Assembly: GCA_021778815.1 (NCBI GenBank) | Contig: JAJYBW010000268.1 | Span: forward strand, 1-5,134 | DNA length: 5,134 nucleotides | Direction: 5' to 3' | Origin: Acidobacteriota bacterium | GTDB lineage: Bacteria; Acidobacteriota; Terriglobia; Terriglobales; Acidobacteriaceae | Shown: piece by piece, positions 1 through 5,134 of the stretch | How the letters are laid out: each line of letters begins with the position of its first letter | How positions within the stretch are numbered: the stretch's first letter is position 1 | Notes under the pieces: generated by a model | What the model was told of the DNA's origin: nothing | Database searches by the model: none | What the model saw: the letters and a program-made list of their open reading frames with translations, nothing else | Translations under genes and position numbers: made by a program

Positions 1-88
1 ACTTCTGAATGTCCGCAGCCACTTCCGCTTTGATTACGGAGGCGATGGCATTTCCGTCTAAGGATTGAGGGGTCACGGTGGTCGTCAT
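1..88 (-). CDS. folD: FolD-like bifunctional methylenetetrahydrofolate dehydrogenase/cyclohydrolase, N-terminal fragment
   Basis: Only the first 29 codons are inside the window; the gene runs off the left edge. The minus-strand ATG at 88-86 is preceded by a good Shine-Dalgarno, AAGGAG, five bases upstream (complement of 94-99). The peptide starts MTTTVTPQSLDGNAIASVIK and continues with AEVAADIQK. The LDGxAIAxxI(K/R)xE pattern followed by an alternating acidic and alanine helix is the usual N-terminus of FolD, a cytoplasmic enzyme. FolD oxidises 5,10-methylene-tetrahydrofolate to the methenyl form using NADP and hydrolyses that to 10-formyl-tetrahydrofolate. None of the catalytic residues (the Lys in the YxxxK motif, the substrate-binding Asp) fall in this fragment, so the call rests on the N-terminal motif alone. 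The gene points away from everything else here and has no visible link to the efflux operon. Confidence 0.75.
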   Translation of the reverse strand, partial: MTTTVTPQSLDGNAIASVIKAEVAADIQK

Positions 89-145
89 GGCTTCTCCTTA
101 TGGTACTGGAAGCGGGCCGGTGGGTGGCACGGTGTGGAGACAGGA

Positions 146-156
146 GGTCGGAATTG
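146..156 (+). repeat. 11-base direct repeat, copy 1
   Basis: GGTCGGAATTG occurs here and again at 315-325 in the same orientation, 169 bases apart start to start. Both copies are in the gap between the two divergent genes. A rough estimate says an 11-base match inside a 266-base stretch is unlikely by chance but not extraordinary. It could be a pair of regulator binding sites, but no function is shown. Confidence 0.4.
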
Positions 157-314
157 CGCCTGGGTAACCGAGAGGGGAATGACGAAAGTTTTCTCTTGTG
201 ACTGCCATTGTTGCCGATAAAAGGATCGCGTGTTCATTGAATCCATCTTTCTTGCAGATTCGTAGCAACAAAGAGTGGGCAAGTCGAGTCTCAATACCAC
301 ATGAGTTAAGTTGC

Positions 315-325
315 GGTCGGAATTG
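315..325 (+). repeat. 11-base direct repeat, copy 2
   Basis: Second exact copy of GGTCGGAATTG (first copy at 146-156). This copy lies 30 bases upstream of the start codon at 355, where a regulator or RNA polymerase could contact it. The flanking bases differ between the copies. Confidence 0.4.
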
Positions 326-354
326 GATGCGCAACAAGGAAGGGCGGACGCGAA

Positions 355-597
355 ATGCCGGCTGGCAGAGACATTGAGAAATTCCCGACGATGGAATTGC
401 AGGAGCTACGTGACGGGCTATTGCAGCAAGGGCTGGATAGCTGGCAGGCAGCCGACCTGATCAGCAGTTTTCTGGCTGGACGCGGCTATGGTGTTTCGCG
501 GCAGAGTGCTCGCGATGCAGTGCTGCGGGGCGATGGAATTCCCCACTCCGTTGATGGTATGCAGGCCGAACTGGAGAAGCTGGCAATGGTCATGTAG
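355..597 (+). CDS. Small hypothetical protein, 80 residues
   Basis: I do not recognise this protein. It has 80 residues, with no signal peptide, no membrane segment and no Cys. It looks mostly helical: residues 13-43 (ELQELRDGLLQQGLDSWQAA onward to SSFLAGRG) alternate hydrophobic and polar residues, a Gly-Tyr-Gly turn and an SRQSARDAVL helix follow, and a last helix ends in ELEKLAMVM. The helix-turn-helix impression is weak and should not be read as DNA binding. Codon use looks like that of the neighbouring genes, which supports a real gene. The ATG at 355 has AAGGAAGGG about ten bases upstream. The in-frame ATG at 391 (Met13) has no good Shine-Dalgarno but begins where the amphipathic pattern starts, so it is a possible alternative. 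The gene converges on the 604-879 gene, with six bases between the stops. Confidence 0.55.
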   Translation: MPAGRDIEKFPTMELQELRDGLLQQGLDSWQAADLISSFLAGRGYGVSRQSARDAVLRGDGIPHSVDGMQAELEKLAMVM

Positions 598-603
598 ACG
601 CTG

Positions 604-879
604 CTAACCGGCAAAGGTGCGTGAGCCGGCCTTGGCTCCCTCCAGACTCCCAGAAGACATGAAGCGCTCCAGCGCTTTGGTGGCACAACCCTCGCCGCAA
701 ACGTGGTAAACGTCTGGATTTCTGGACTGATCCTCATTCCAGGGCAGAAGCGTAAAGTGTCGTGAGGGCTGACCTTCGTCAAAGCAAAACACGTTTCCCA
801 AGGTAATCATCCACCAGTGGTTGGACTCGAGCTTAACAGTTCCGCAGATATTGCAAATAAACGACTCGTCCCATGCCAT
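604..879 (-). CDS. Small cytoplasmic Cys-pair (probable metal-binding) hypothetical protein, 91 residues
   Basis: The protein has no signal peptide or membrane segment. It carries two Cys pairs: C9-x2-C12 near the N-terminus (FICNICG) and C61-x3-C65 (HVCGEGC), with His59 next to the second pair and an extra Cys32. Four Cys in two knuckles about 48 residues apart is the arrangement of a zinc-ribbon-like fold, so binding of one zinc or similar ion is likely. Between the pairs lie an aromatic stretch (NHWWMITLG) and FTLLPWNED, and a short helix after the second pair (ATKALERFM). The ATG at 879-877 is well supported by GGAG seven bases upstream. I recall similar small hypothetical proteins in acidobacteria but cannot verify this, and no function is known to me. 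It is divergent from the membrane-protein and efflux genes and convergent with the 355-597 gene. Confidence 0.8.
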   Translation of the reverse strand: MAWDESFICNICGTVKLESNHWWMITLGNVFCFDEGQPSRHFTLLPWNEDQSRNPDVYHVCGEGCATKALERFMSSGSLEGAKAGSRTFAG

Positions 880-1038
880 AGTGTCACTCCGAAGATTCCT
901 GTGTACCCTTCCCAGCTAGATGCAGCAAAAGGATTTTCGTCGCTACTGGCAAGATCAAGAAATTACTGGGCGGCGCCGAAGTATGCTGCTGGGTTTCTCT
1001 AGGAAAATACAGCTATATATACGATAATTGAACCATCC
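880..1038. other. Divergent intergenic region with an AT-rich block
   Basis: These 159 bases separate the Cys-pair gene (minus) from the membrane-protein gene (plus) and must hold promoters for one or both. Most of it has no visible structure. From about 1003 to 1030 the composition turns AT-rich, unlike the surroundings, and includes TATATATACGATAAT, the most likely place for a promoter. A plus-strand open frame at 817-1002 crosses part of this region but overlaps the Cys-pair gene and looks spurious. Confidence 0.5.
1014..1028 (+). promoter_or_regulatory. Possible -10 region for the small membrane-protein gene
   Basis: TATATATACGATAAT contains GATAAT at 1023-1028, five of six matches to the TATAAT consensus, within an AT-rich block. 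No good -35 is found 16-18 bases upstream. A transcript from this element would begin about 1035, only a few bases before the GTG at 1039, so the message would be nearly leaderless. This would fit the absence of a Shine-Dalgarno there. Confidence 0.3.
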
Positions 1039-1455
1039 GTGGAGTTATTACTTAATCTTTTGTGGTTGGCGGCTTCAGCGAGCCTGGGCGTGGGGCTTCT
1101 CTACTCCCGGCGGCGACACCGCAGCGCCTCGAAAGATTATATTCACTCCCATTCGGCGGCGTGGTTCTCCTACATCATCTTGGTCGCAATGTTGCTGCCC
1201 GTTATCTCCATGACGGACGACTTGCAGGCGATGGTGACGCCCGCGGATGGCGAACAGATCGTACGTCGATTTGAGTCGGCTGTCCCTAGCCACGCATCTG
1301 TGGATCTTCACCCGACGATGTTTCTGCAGGTGGGAAGCGGCTGGCTCGCTCCTGTCATCGAGGGTCTTCCGTTAGAAGCGGTTCGAGTTTTCTATCCTTC
1401 TTATTCCTGGCATCGGCGGACGACACAAGGTCGCGCTCCTCCTGCAAGCCTCTAG
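1039..1455 (+). CDS. Small two-helix membrane protein, 138 residues, upstream of the efflux operon
   Basis: Two membrane segments are visible. The first covers about residues 3-22 (ELLLNLLWLAASASLGVGLL) and the second about 42-58 (WFSYIILVAMLLPVISM). The loop between them is strongly basic (RRRHR, 24-28) and contains HSHS (36-39). By the positive-inside rule the loop is cytoplasmic, and the C-terminal 80 residues would face the periplasm. That tail begins TDDLQAMVTPADGEQIVRR and ends GRAPPASL; it has no Cys. From memory, small acidobacterial hypothetical proteins share the PVISMTDDL segment and a C-terminal RAPP ending, but I cannot check this. The start is GTG at 1039: the frame is closed upstream by a stop at 1000-1002 and no ATG or other GTG lies between, yet no Shine-Dalgarno precedes it. 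The next gene in the same direction is the outer-membrane factor 154 bases on, so a role alongside the exporter is possible but unproven. Confidence 0.7.
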   Translation: MELLLNLLWLAASASLGVGLLYSRRRHRSASKDYIHSHSAAWFSYIILVAMLLPVISMTDDLQAMVTPADGEQIVRRFESAVPSHASVDLHPTMFLQVGSGWLAPVIEGLPLEAVRVFYPSYSWHRRTTQGRAPPASL

Positions 1456-1470
1456 TCGCGGTCTCGCGAC
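1455..1470 (+). terminator. Small hairpin directly after the membrane-protein gene
   Basis: GTCGCG-GTCT-CGCGAC forms a perfect six-base-pair GC-rich stem with a four-base loop. It starts at the last base of the stop codon. No run of T follows at once (the next bases are ACGCTGAATTCTT), so it is not a classic intrinsic terminator. It may be a weak terminator or a 3'-end stabiliser between this gene and the efflux genes. Confidence 0.35.
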
Positions 1471-1478
1471 ACGCTGAA

Positions 1479-1507
1479 TTCTTATTCATTCCTTACCAGT
1501 TTATTAT
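1479..1507 (+). promoter_or_regulatory. Possible promoter of the efflux operon
   Basis: TATTAT at 1502-1507 matches five of six bases of the -10 consensus. Seventeen bases upstream is TTCTTA (1479-1484), a poor -35 with three of six matches. A transcript would start near 1514, leaving a leader of about 95 bases before the outer-membrane factor gene. The surrounding 1479-1508 block is AT-rich compared with the flanking genes. Activator-dependent promoters often have a poor -35, but no regulator gene is present in the window to support this. Confidence 0.3.
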
Positions 1508-1566
1508 CCCTGTTCGGCTAGGCTCGTGATGAGGGCGTTGTAGGCGATCTGTTTCCGGCGCGATTG

Positions 1567-1576
1567 GCCCCGGGGC
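1567..1576. repeat. Perfect 10-base GC palindrome upstream of the outer-membrane factor gene
   Basis: GCCCCGGGGC is a perfect palindrome. If one G is skipped, the symmetry extends to TT...AA on the outside (1564-1578). It lies 33 bases before the ATG at 1610, inside the presumed leader. It could be a regulator site or a short RNA hairpin, or chance in a GC-rich genome. Confidence 0.3.
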
Positions 1577-1609
1577 AAAGCATTTGATTGTGAAGGACAA
1601 GGAATCTCC

Positions 1610-2872
1610 ATGAAGTTCTCCCGAACATTGCGTGTGGGAGTCTGCGTGCTTTTGTTGCTACGTTGGCAGCTTGCAACGGCGCAGACGCCAAACACGCCCA
1701 TGACTCCGCTCACCATGCAGCAGGCGGTGGCGCTGGCTTTGCGCAAGAACCCCACATTGCTGGCCGCGCAACGGAACCTGGAATCGACGCGGTCGGAAGA
1801 AATTACTGCGGGGCTGCGGCAGAATCCAGTCTTCACGCTGAGTGGGGCCGACGTGACGTTGCCGGCCAACAACCCTGCCAGCCCGTATGCCTACACCGGC
1901 GACGTTTCCCGGCTCTTTGAGCGCGGACAGAAACGACGCTGGCGATTGGATAGCGCTCGCGCCGCCACCCAGGTTACGGAAAGCCAATACCGCGATTTGG
2001 AGCGGCAAACGGTTCTCGCGGTGAAGAATGCCTTCACCAATTTATTGCTGGCGAAGGCGGCCCTGAAACTCGCAGATAGCAATCTGACCAGCTATCGCAA
2101 GACCGTCGACCTGACGCATGTACGTCTGGAAGCGGGCGCGATAAGCCAGACCGATTTTGACCGCATCGATTTGCAGTTGGCGAGCTTCGAGTCAGACTAC
2201 GAGAATGCCCAGGTCAGCCTGGTTCAGAGCAGCGACCAGTTGCAGCAGCTACTTGGCCTTGAAAGCCCGAGACGCGATTTTGCGATCGTCGGAACGCTGG
2301 ATCCCCCGCAATTGAGCTTGTCGTTGCCGGATTTGGAGCAAAAGGCGCTGGCGGCACGGCCGGATTATCGCGCGGCGCAGCAATCGGTTCTGGTGGCAGA
2401 TGCCAACGTGAAACTGGCGGACGCCAACGGTACCACCGATCCCACGTTCGACGCGGGATATACCCGGAGCGGCACCTACAATTCCGTGGGATTTTATGTC
2501 AGCATCCCGCTGCGGATTTTCGATCGCAACCAAGGCGAGAAGCAGGCGACGCGATTTACCGCGCAAGCCGATCGTTTTTCAGAGATTGCGGCTCGCAGCC
2601 AGGTACTCTCGGATGTCGATCAGGCCTGGGCGGCCTATCTGTCCGCACAGAAATTGGCCGAGCGCTATAACTCGCATTATGTGCAGGAAGCTGGAAATAT
2701 TTTGAACAATCTGGAGTTTGGATATCGGCACGGCAGTTACACGCTGCTCGACTACCTGGATGCGCTGCACGATGACCGGCAAACCAACCTGGACGCATTG
2801 AATGCGAACGCGCAGGTGTGGCTGAGCCTTCATCAACTCAGCGACGCAACGGCAACGGAGATTGTCCCATGA
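1610..2872 (+). CDS. TolC/CzcC-family outer-membrane factor of an RND efflux system
   Basis: This is the outer-membrane channel subunit of a tripartite exporter, expected as a trimer spanning the outer membrane and reaching into the periplasm. At 420 residues it has the usual length for the family. A Sec signal peptide is seen at residues 1-24 (basic KFSRTLR, hydrophobic VCVLLLL, cleavage near ATA-QT). There is no lipobox Cys, unlike many other members. The mature part shows the two-fold repeat of the outer-membrane efflux protein family: first copy about 35-220, starting TMQQAVALALRKNP, with long helices; second copy about 238-410, starting LPDLEQKALAARPDYRAAQQ. SIPLRIFDRNQGE (298-310) matches the conserved P-L-x-x-x-DRNQG segment of CzcC-like proteins, and GYRHGSYTLLDYLDA (371-385) is also typical. 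The ATG has AAGGA at 1599-1603, six bases away. The stop overlaps the start of the adaptor gene (ATGA), indicating translational coupling. Confidence 0.93.
   Translation: MKFSRTLRVGVCVLLLLRWQLATAQTPNTPMTPLTMQQAVALALRKNPTLLAAQRNLESTRSEEITAGLRQNPVFTLSGADVTLPANNPASPYAYTGDVSRLFERGQKRRWRLDSARAATQVTESQYRDLERQTVLAVKNAFTNLLLAKAALKLADSNLTSYRKTVDLTHVRLEAGAISQTDFDRIDLQLASFESDYENAQVSLVQSSDQLQQLLGLESPRRDFAIVGTLDPPQLSLSLPDLEQKALAARPDYRAAQQSVLVADANVKLADANGTTDPTFDAGYTRSGTYNSVGFYVSIPLRIFDRNQGEKQATRFTAQADRFSEIAARSQVLSDVDQAWAAYLSAQKLAERYNSHYVQEAGNILNNLEFGYRHGSYTLLDYLDALHDDRQTNLDALNANAQVWLSLHQLSDATATEIVP
2857..2860 (+). promoter_or_regulatory. Ribosome binding site that fixes the adaptor start
   Basis: GGAG lies eight bases before the ATG at 2869. 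An earlier in-frame start at 2818 is possible, but it would add 17 residues before the lipoprotein signal peptide and bury it. The GGAG together with the signal sequence favours 2869. Confidence 0.65.
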
Positions 2873-3948
2873 GAAAGCTCCACATGTCCCTGGCAACAAC
2901 TTTACTAGCGCTGTGCGCGGCAGGATGCAACTCGGATTCTGCGTCGAACACGCCACCGCCGGCGTCGAAGACCATTGTGCAAACGGTGGTTGTTCACTGC
3001 CAGAAAGTCGTCGACCAGATCAATATTCCAGCGCGCGTGGTTGCCAACCCGACGAAAGTGGTACAAGTGTTTCCTCCGCTAAGTGGACGCATGGTGCGGT
3101 TTTCCGTGCTGCCGGGACAAGCAGTCCAGGCCGGGCAAGTGATCGCTGTGTTGCAGAGCGGAGAGATTGCGCAGGCGCGGTCCGACTTCGAGAAAGCCAA
3201 AATCCAGGTGCTGCTCGCCGACCAGGCACTCAACCGCGGCAAGCTTCTGCTACAGCATGAAGTGATGGCGAAGGCAGACTATGAACAACTGGTCGCTGCA
3301 GATGAAGCGGCGCACTCGGAGCAGGAACGAGCACGGCAGCTGATTCATGAACTGGGTTTCTCAGAAAACAACAATAGCGATGAAGCTCCAATCCGCGCTC
3401 CGATCAGCGGAGTGGTTCTCGATACCGGTACGGCTGTTGGAGAATGGCAGCGTTCGCTTGACAATGCGACTCCGTTGGCCACCATCGCAAATCTGGATCA
3501 TGTCTGGGTCTTGGGAGATGCCTACCAGAGCGATTTGGCCAGTATTCGAGTGGGTCGGCCGGTGACGGTGAAGTTTCCGGCGTATCCGGATTTATCGCTG
3601 GCGGGCAAGATCGATAACCTGTCGCAGTCGCTGGATGCAACTACGCTGGCGGTGAAAGTGCGCGTGGTACTGGCGAATCCGCAGATGAAGCTGAAGCCGC
3701 AGATGTTCGCCAACATTCTGGTGGACCGCTCTTCGACAGAGGGATTTCTTGTGCCGTCCGCAGCGCTGATTCACGAGAACAACTTCGATTCTGTTTTCGT
3801 CCAGACTTCTCCGGGCCAGTACGAACGACGCCCTGTAAAAGTAGGCCAGATGCAGCAGCAGAACGTTGTGGTTGTGAGTGGGCTGCGCGATGGCGATCAG
3901 GTTGTGACACTCGGGGCGGCGTTGTTGCGCGCGCCTGCGGGAGAGTGA
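2869..3948 (+). CDS. RND efflux periplasmic adaptor (membrane fusion protein), lipoprotein, CzcB/CusB-like
   Basis: This 359-residue adaptor would link the inner-membrane pump to the outer-membrane channel. The N-terminus is a lipoprotein signal: MRKLHMSLATTLLALCAAGC, with Cys20 as the lipidated residue (AAGC box), followed by a Ser/Pro-rich linker. Domains in order: first half of the barrel-sandwich (lipoyl-like) domain, about 63-98 (FPPLSGRMVRFSVLPGQAVQ, then AGQVIAVLQSGE); a short alpha-helical hairpin, about 99-165, rich in Ala, Glu, Arg and Leu; second lipoyl half, about 174-192 (APIRAPISGVVLDTGTAVGE); a beta-barrel domain, about 200-288, including LDHVWVLGDAYQSDLASIRV; and a membrane-proximal domain, about 292-352 (VPSAALI, DGDQVV). 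There is no His-rich N-terminal extension as in CzcB and no Met cluster as in CusB; one His-Cys pair (43-44) follows the linker. The start overlaps the previous stop (ATGA), and the pump gene begins three bases after this stop. Confidence 0.92.
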   Translation: MRKLHMSLATTLLALCAAGCNSDSASNTPPPASKTIVQTVVVHCQKVVDQINIPARVVANPTKVVQVFPPLSGRMVRFSVLPGQAVQAGQVIAVLQSGEIAQARSDFEKAKIQVLLADQALNRGKLLLQHEVMAKADYEQLVAADEAAHSEQERARQLIHELGFSENNNSDEAPIRAPISGVVLDTGTAVGEWQRSLDNATPLATIANLDHVWVLGDAYQSDLASIRVGRPVTVKFPAYPDLSLAGKIDNLSQSLDATTLAVKVRVVLANPQMKLKPQMFANILVDRSSTEGFLVPSAALIHENNFDSVFVQTSPGQYERRPVKVGQMQQQNVVVVSGLRDGDQVVTLGAALLRAPAGE

Positions 3949-3951
3949 CGC

Positions 3952-5134
3952 ATGGGCGGACTGATTCGAAAACTCATCGAATACCGTGTCATCGTAATCG
4001 TGATTTTTGTTGCCATGCTGCTGGTCGGCGGATATGCGTGTACCCAGCTTGATATTGAGGCCTATCCAGATCCTTCGCCGCCGCTGGTAGAAATCATCAC
4101 GCAAAACCCGGCATGGTCTGCGGAAGAGATGGAGCAGCAAGTCACGATTCCGGTGGAAAATGCCGTGTACGGCTCTCCGCATCTGGAACAAGTGCGTTCC
4201 ATCAGTATTTTTGGCCTGAGCGACGTGAAGCTTTATTTCAGCTTCGACAGCGATTACTTCCGTGACCGCGAGGAAGTGCTGTACCACCTGCAGACCCTGA
4301 CATTGCCCAATAACCTGCAGCCGACGCTCTCGCCCACGTCGCCGATCGGTGAAATTTATCGCTATATTTTGACGGGGCCGGGGTATTCGCTGAATGAACT
4401 GAAAGCGACGCAGGACTGGCTGGTCACGAGAGAAATCAAGCAGGTCCCCGGCATTATCGATGTGACCACGTTTGGCGGAACGACGCGGCAATACCAGGTG
4501 GTCGTAGACCCAAGTAGTTTGCTGGCACACAACGTGACATTGACCCAGGTGGTGAATGCCGTTCAGAACAGCAATGCCAATGTCGGCGGGGACTATTTGG
4601 CATTGGGCGCGCAGAATCTGAACGTGCGTTCCATTGGACTGCTGAAGACGGTCGACGATATTGGGGCCATCGTGGTTGCTGAGCACAACAACGTTCCTGT
4701 GCTGGTGCGCGACGTGGCTACGGTGAAAAAGGGTTTTCAGCCGCCGTTAGGGCGTATAGGACACAACAACGACAGCAATGTTGTGGAGGGAATTGTTTTG
4801 CTGCAAAAGGGCGAGCAATCCCTGCCGGCGTTGCGGGCTCTAAAGCAGAAGGTCTTGCATTTGAACCATGGCAACCTGCTGCCGCCGGGGATGCAGATCC
4901 AACCCTATTACGATCGCACCAACTTGATTCACATCACGACCGACACGGTCGAGCACATTATTTTGACAGGACTGATTCTTGTCACCCTGGTCCTCGTGGT
5001 GACGATCGGGGACTTCCGAACTACGCTGCTGACGACCCTGACCATCCCGTTCTCGGTGCTGTTTGCCGTTACTCTGATGGTTTTGACGAACCACTCAGCC
5101 AACCTAATATCGATCGGGGCAATTGACTTCGGCA
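3952..5134 (+). CDS. czcA: Heavy-metal-type RND efflux pump (CzcA-like), N-terminal 394 residues, cut by the window end
   Basis: This inner-membrane pump would drive export using the proton gradient. Family members have roughly 1,000-1,060 residues and work as trimers; 394 codons are present and the frame stays open. The N-terminus is MGGLIRKLIEYRVIVIVIFV: a short basic cytoplasmic end and TM1 at about 12-30. Then comes LDIEAYPDPSPPLVEI (33-48), the conserved segment after TM1, and the periplasmic porter part up to about 333, with VEGIVLLQKGEQSLPAL (278-294) typical of the family. TM2 is about 336-352, TM3 about 360-379, and TM4 starts about 384. The last residues, SIGAIDFG, match the start of the DFGxxxDGAxxxxEN signature of heavy-metal pumps, and Asp392 corresponds to the essential first Asp of the proton path in CzcA. 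The remaining signature lies outside. HAE-type drug pumps differ here (GLVVDDA), so a divalent-cation pump is favoured; the metal is unknown. GGGAG at 3939-3943, eight bases before the ATG, fits well. Confidence 0.9.
   Translation, partial: MGGLIRKLIEYRVIVIVIFVAMLLVGGYACTQLDIEAYPDPSPPLVEIITQNPAWSAEEMEQQVTIPVENAVYGSPHLEQVRSISIFGLSDVKLYFSFDSDYFRDREEVLYHLQTLTLPNNLQPTLSPTSPIGEIYRYILTGPGYSLNELKATQDWLVTREIKQVPGIIDVTTFGGTTRQYQVVVDPSSLLAHNVTLTQVVNAVQNSNANVGGDYLALGAQNLNVRSIGLLKTVDDIGAIVVAEHNNVPVLVRDVATVKKGFQPPLGRIGHNNDSNVVEGIVLLQKGEQSLPALRALKQKVLHLNHGNLLPPGMQIQPYYDRTNLIHITTDTVEHIILTGLILVTLVLVVTIGDFRTTLLTTLTIPFSVLFAVTLMVLTNHSANLISIGAIDFG

Larger units (their letters stand above)
89..354. other. Divergent intergenic region, about 266 bases
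   Basis: This stretch lies between the start of the folD-like gene (minus) and the small hypothetical gene at 355 (plus), so it should hold promoters for both. I could not find a convincing -35/-10 pair on either strand. The open frames across it on the minus strand translate into Cys-, Pro- and Gln-rich peptides that look non-coding. The only structure noted is an 11-base direct repeat, GGTCGGAATTG, at 146-156 and 315-325. The AAGGAAGGG at 336-344 is a possible ribosome binding site for the gene at 355. Confidence 0.6.

Noticed and set aside
85..300. Minus-strand 71-codon frame from a GTG, ending in a TGA that overlaps the folD-like ATG (ATGA)
   Set aside because: The overlap looks like translational coupling, but the peptide is rich in Cys, Arg, Gln and Pro, its end simply translates the folD ribosome binding site, and no Shine-Dalgarno or family resemblance supports it. 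Chance is the simpler explanation.
98..337. Minus-strand 79-codon frame in the same gap
   Set aside because: Low-quality peptide with no recognisable features; overlaps the folD leader and the 71-codon frame.
623..638. GAGCC/GGCTC stem near the convergent stops as a terminator
   Set aside because: Only five base pairs, no T tract on either side, and it lies inside the end of the Cys-pair coding sequence.
486..782. Minus-strand 98-codon frame
   Set aside because: Overlaps the Cys-pair gene in another frame on the same strand and the 80-residue gene on the opposite strand; the peptide shows no family features, while the alternative genes have ribosome binding sites and better composition.
817..1002. 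Plus-strand 61-codon frame
   Set aside because: Antisense to the start of the Cys-pair gene and its leader; no ribosome binding site and no plausible protein character.
1028..1213. Plus-strand TTG-started frame and the neighbouring frame at 1062-1274
   Set aside because: Out-of-frame shadows of the membrane-protein gene; rich in Trp, Arg and Pro with no coherent membrane pattern.
2818..2868. Upstream extension of the adaptor to a start at 2818
   Set aside because: It would place 17 polar residues before a clear lipoprotein signal peptide and overlap the previous gene by 55 bases. The ATG at 2869 has a GGAG and the common ATGA junction.
3592..4686. Long minus-strand open frame of 364 codons opposite the adaptor and pump genes
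   Set aside because: It covers two well-supported genes, and its product is rich in Arg, His and Gln with no domain pattern. A long antisense frame of this kind is expected from the codon bias of GC-rich genes on the other strand.

Overview
The window looks like a piece of a Gram-negative chromosome of moderately high GC, most likely from an acidobacterium (Terriglobia-like). That placement is an inference. It rests on the general character of the two small hypothetical proteins (a two-helix membrane protein with a PVISMTDDL segment and a small Cys-pair protein) and on the style of the efflux genes; no rRNA or other phylogenetic marker is present.

Layout. At the left edge, on the minus strand, are the first 29 codons of a folate enzyme gene (folD-like), reading out of the window. 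A gene-free stretch of about 266 bases follows, and then a short plus-strand gene of unknown function (355-597). This converges, with only 6 bases between stop codons, on a minus-strand gene (604-879) for a 91-residue protein with two Cys pairs that probably binds a metal ion. After a 159-base divergent intergenic region, the rest of the window is plus strand: a 138-residue two-helix membrane protein (1039-1455), a 154-base gap with a hairpin and a GC palindrome, and then three tightly packed efflux genes.

The three efflux genes form a tripartite RND export system of the CzcCBA type: an outer-membrane factor (1610-2872), a lipoprotein periplasmic adaptor (2869-3948, ATGA overlap with the gene before it) and the inner-membrane proton-driven pump (from 3952, 3 bases after the adaptor stop, cut by the window end). 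The pump sequence ends inside its fourth membrane helix at IDFG. This matches the start of the DFGxxxDG signature of heavy-metal (HME) RND pumps of the CzcA group, so export of divalent metal cations is the best guess. The exact metal cannot be read from this fragment. Together the three proteins would form a channel carrying substrate from the periplasm or inner membrane across the outer membrane.

I do not see an obviously new system. The parts most worth a second look are the small membrane protein just upstream of the efflux operon, which could be an accessory component, and the small Cys-pair protein divergent from it. No tRNA, rRNA, CRISPR array, insertion sequence or integrase was seen.
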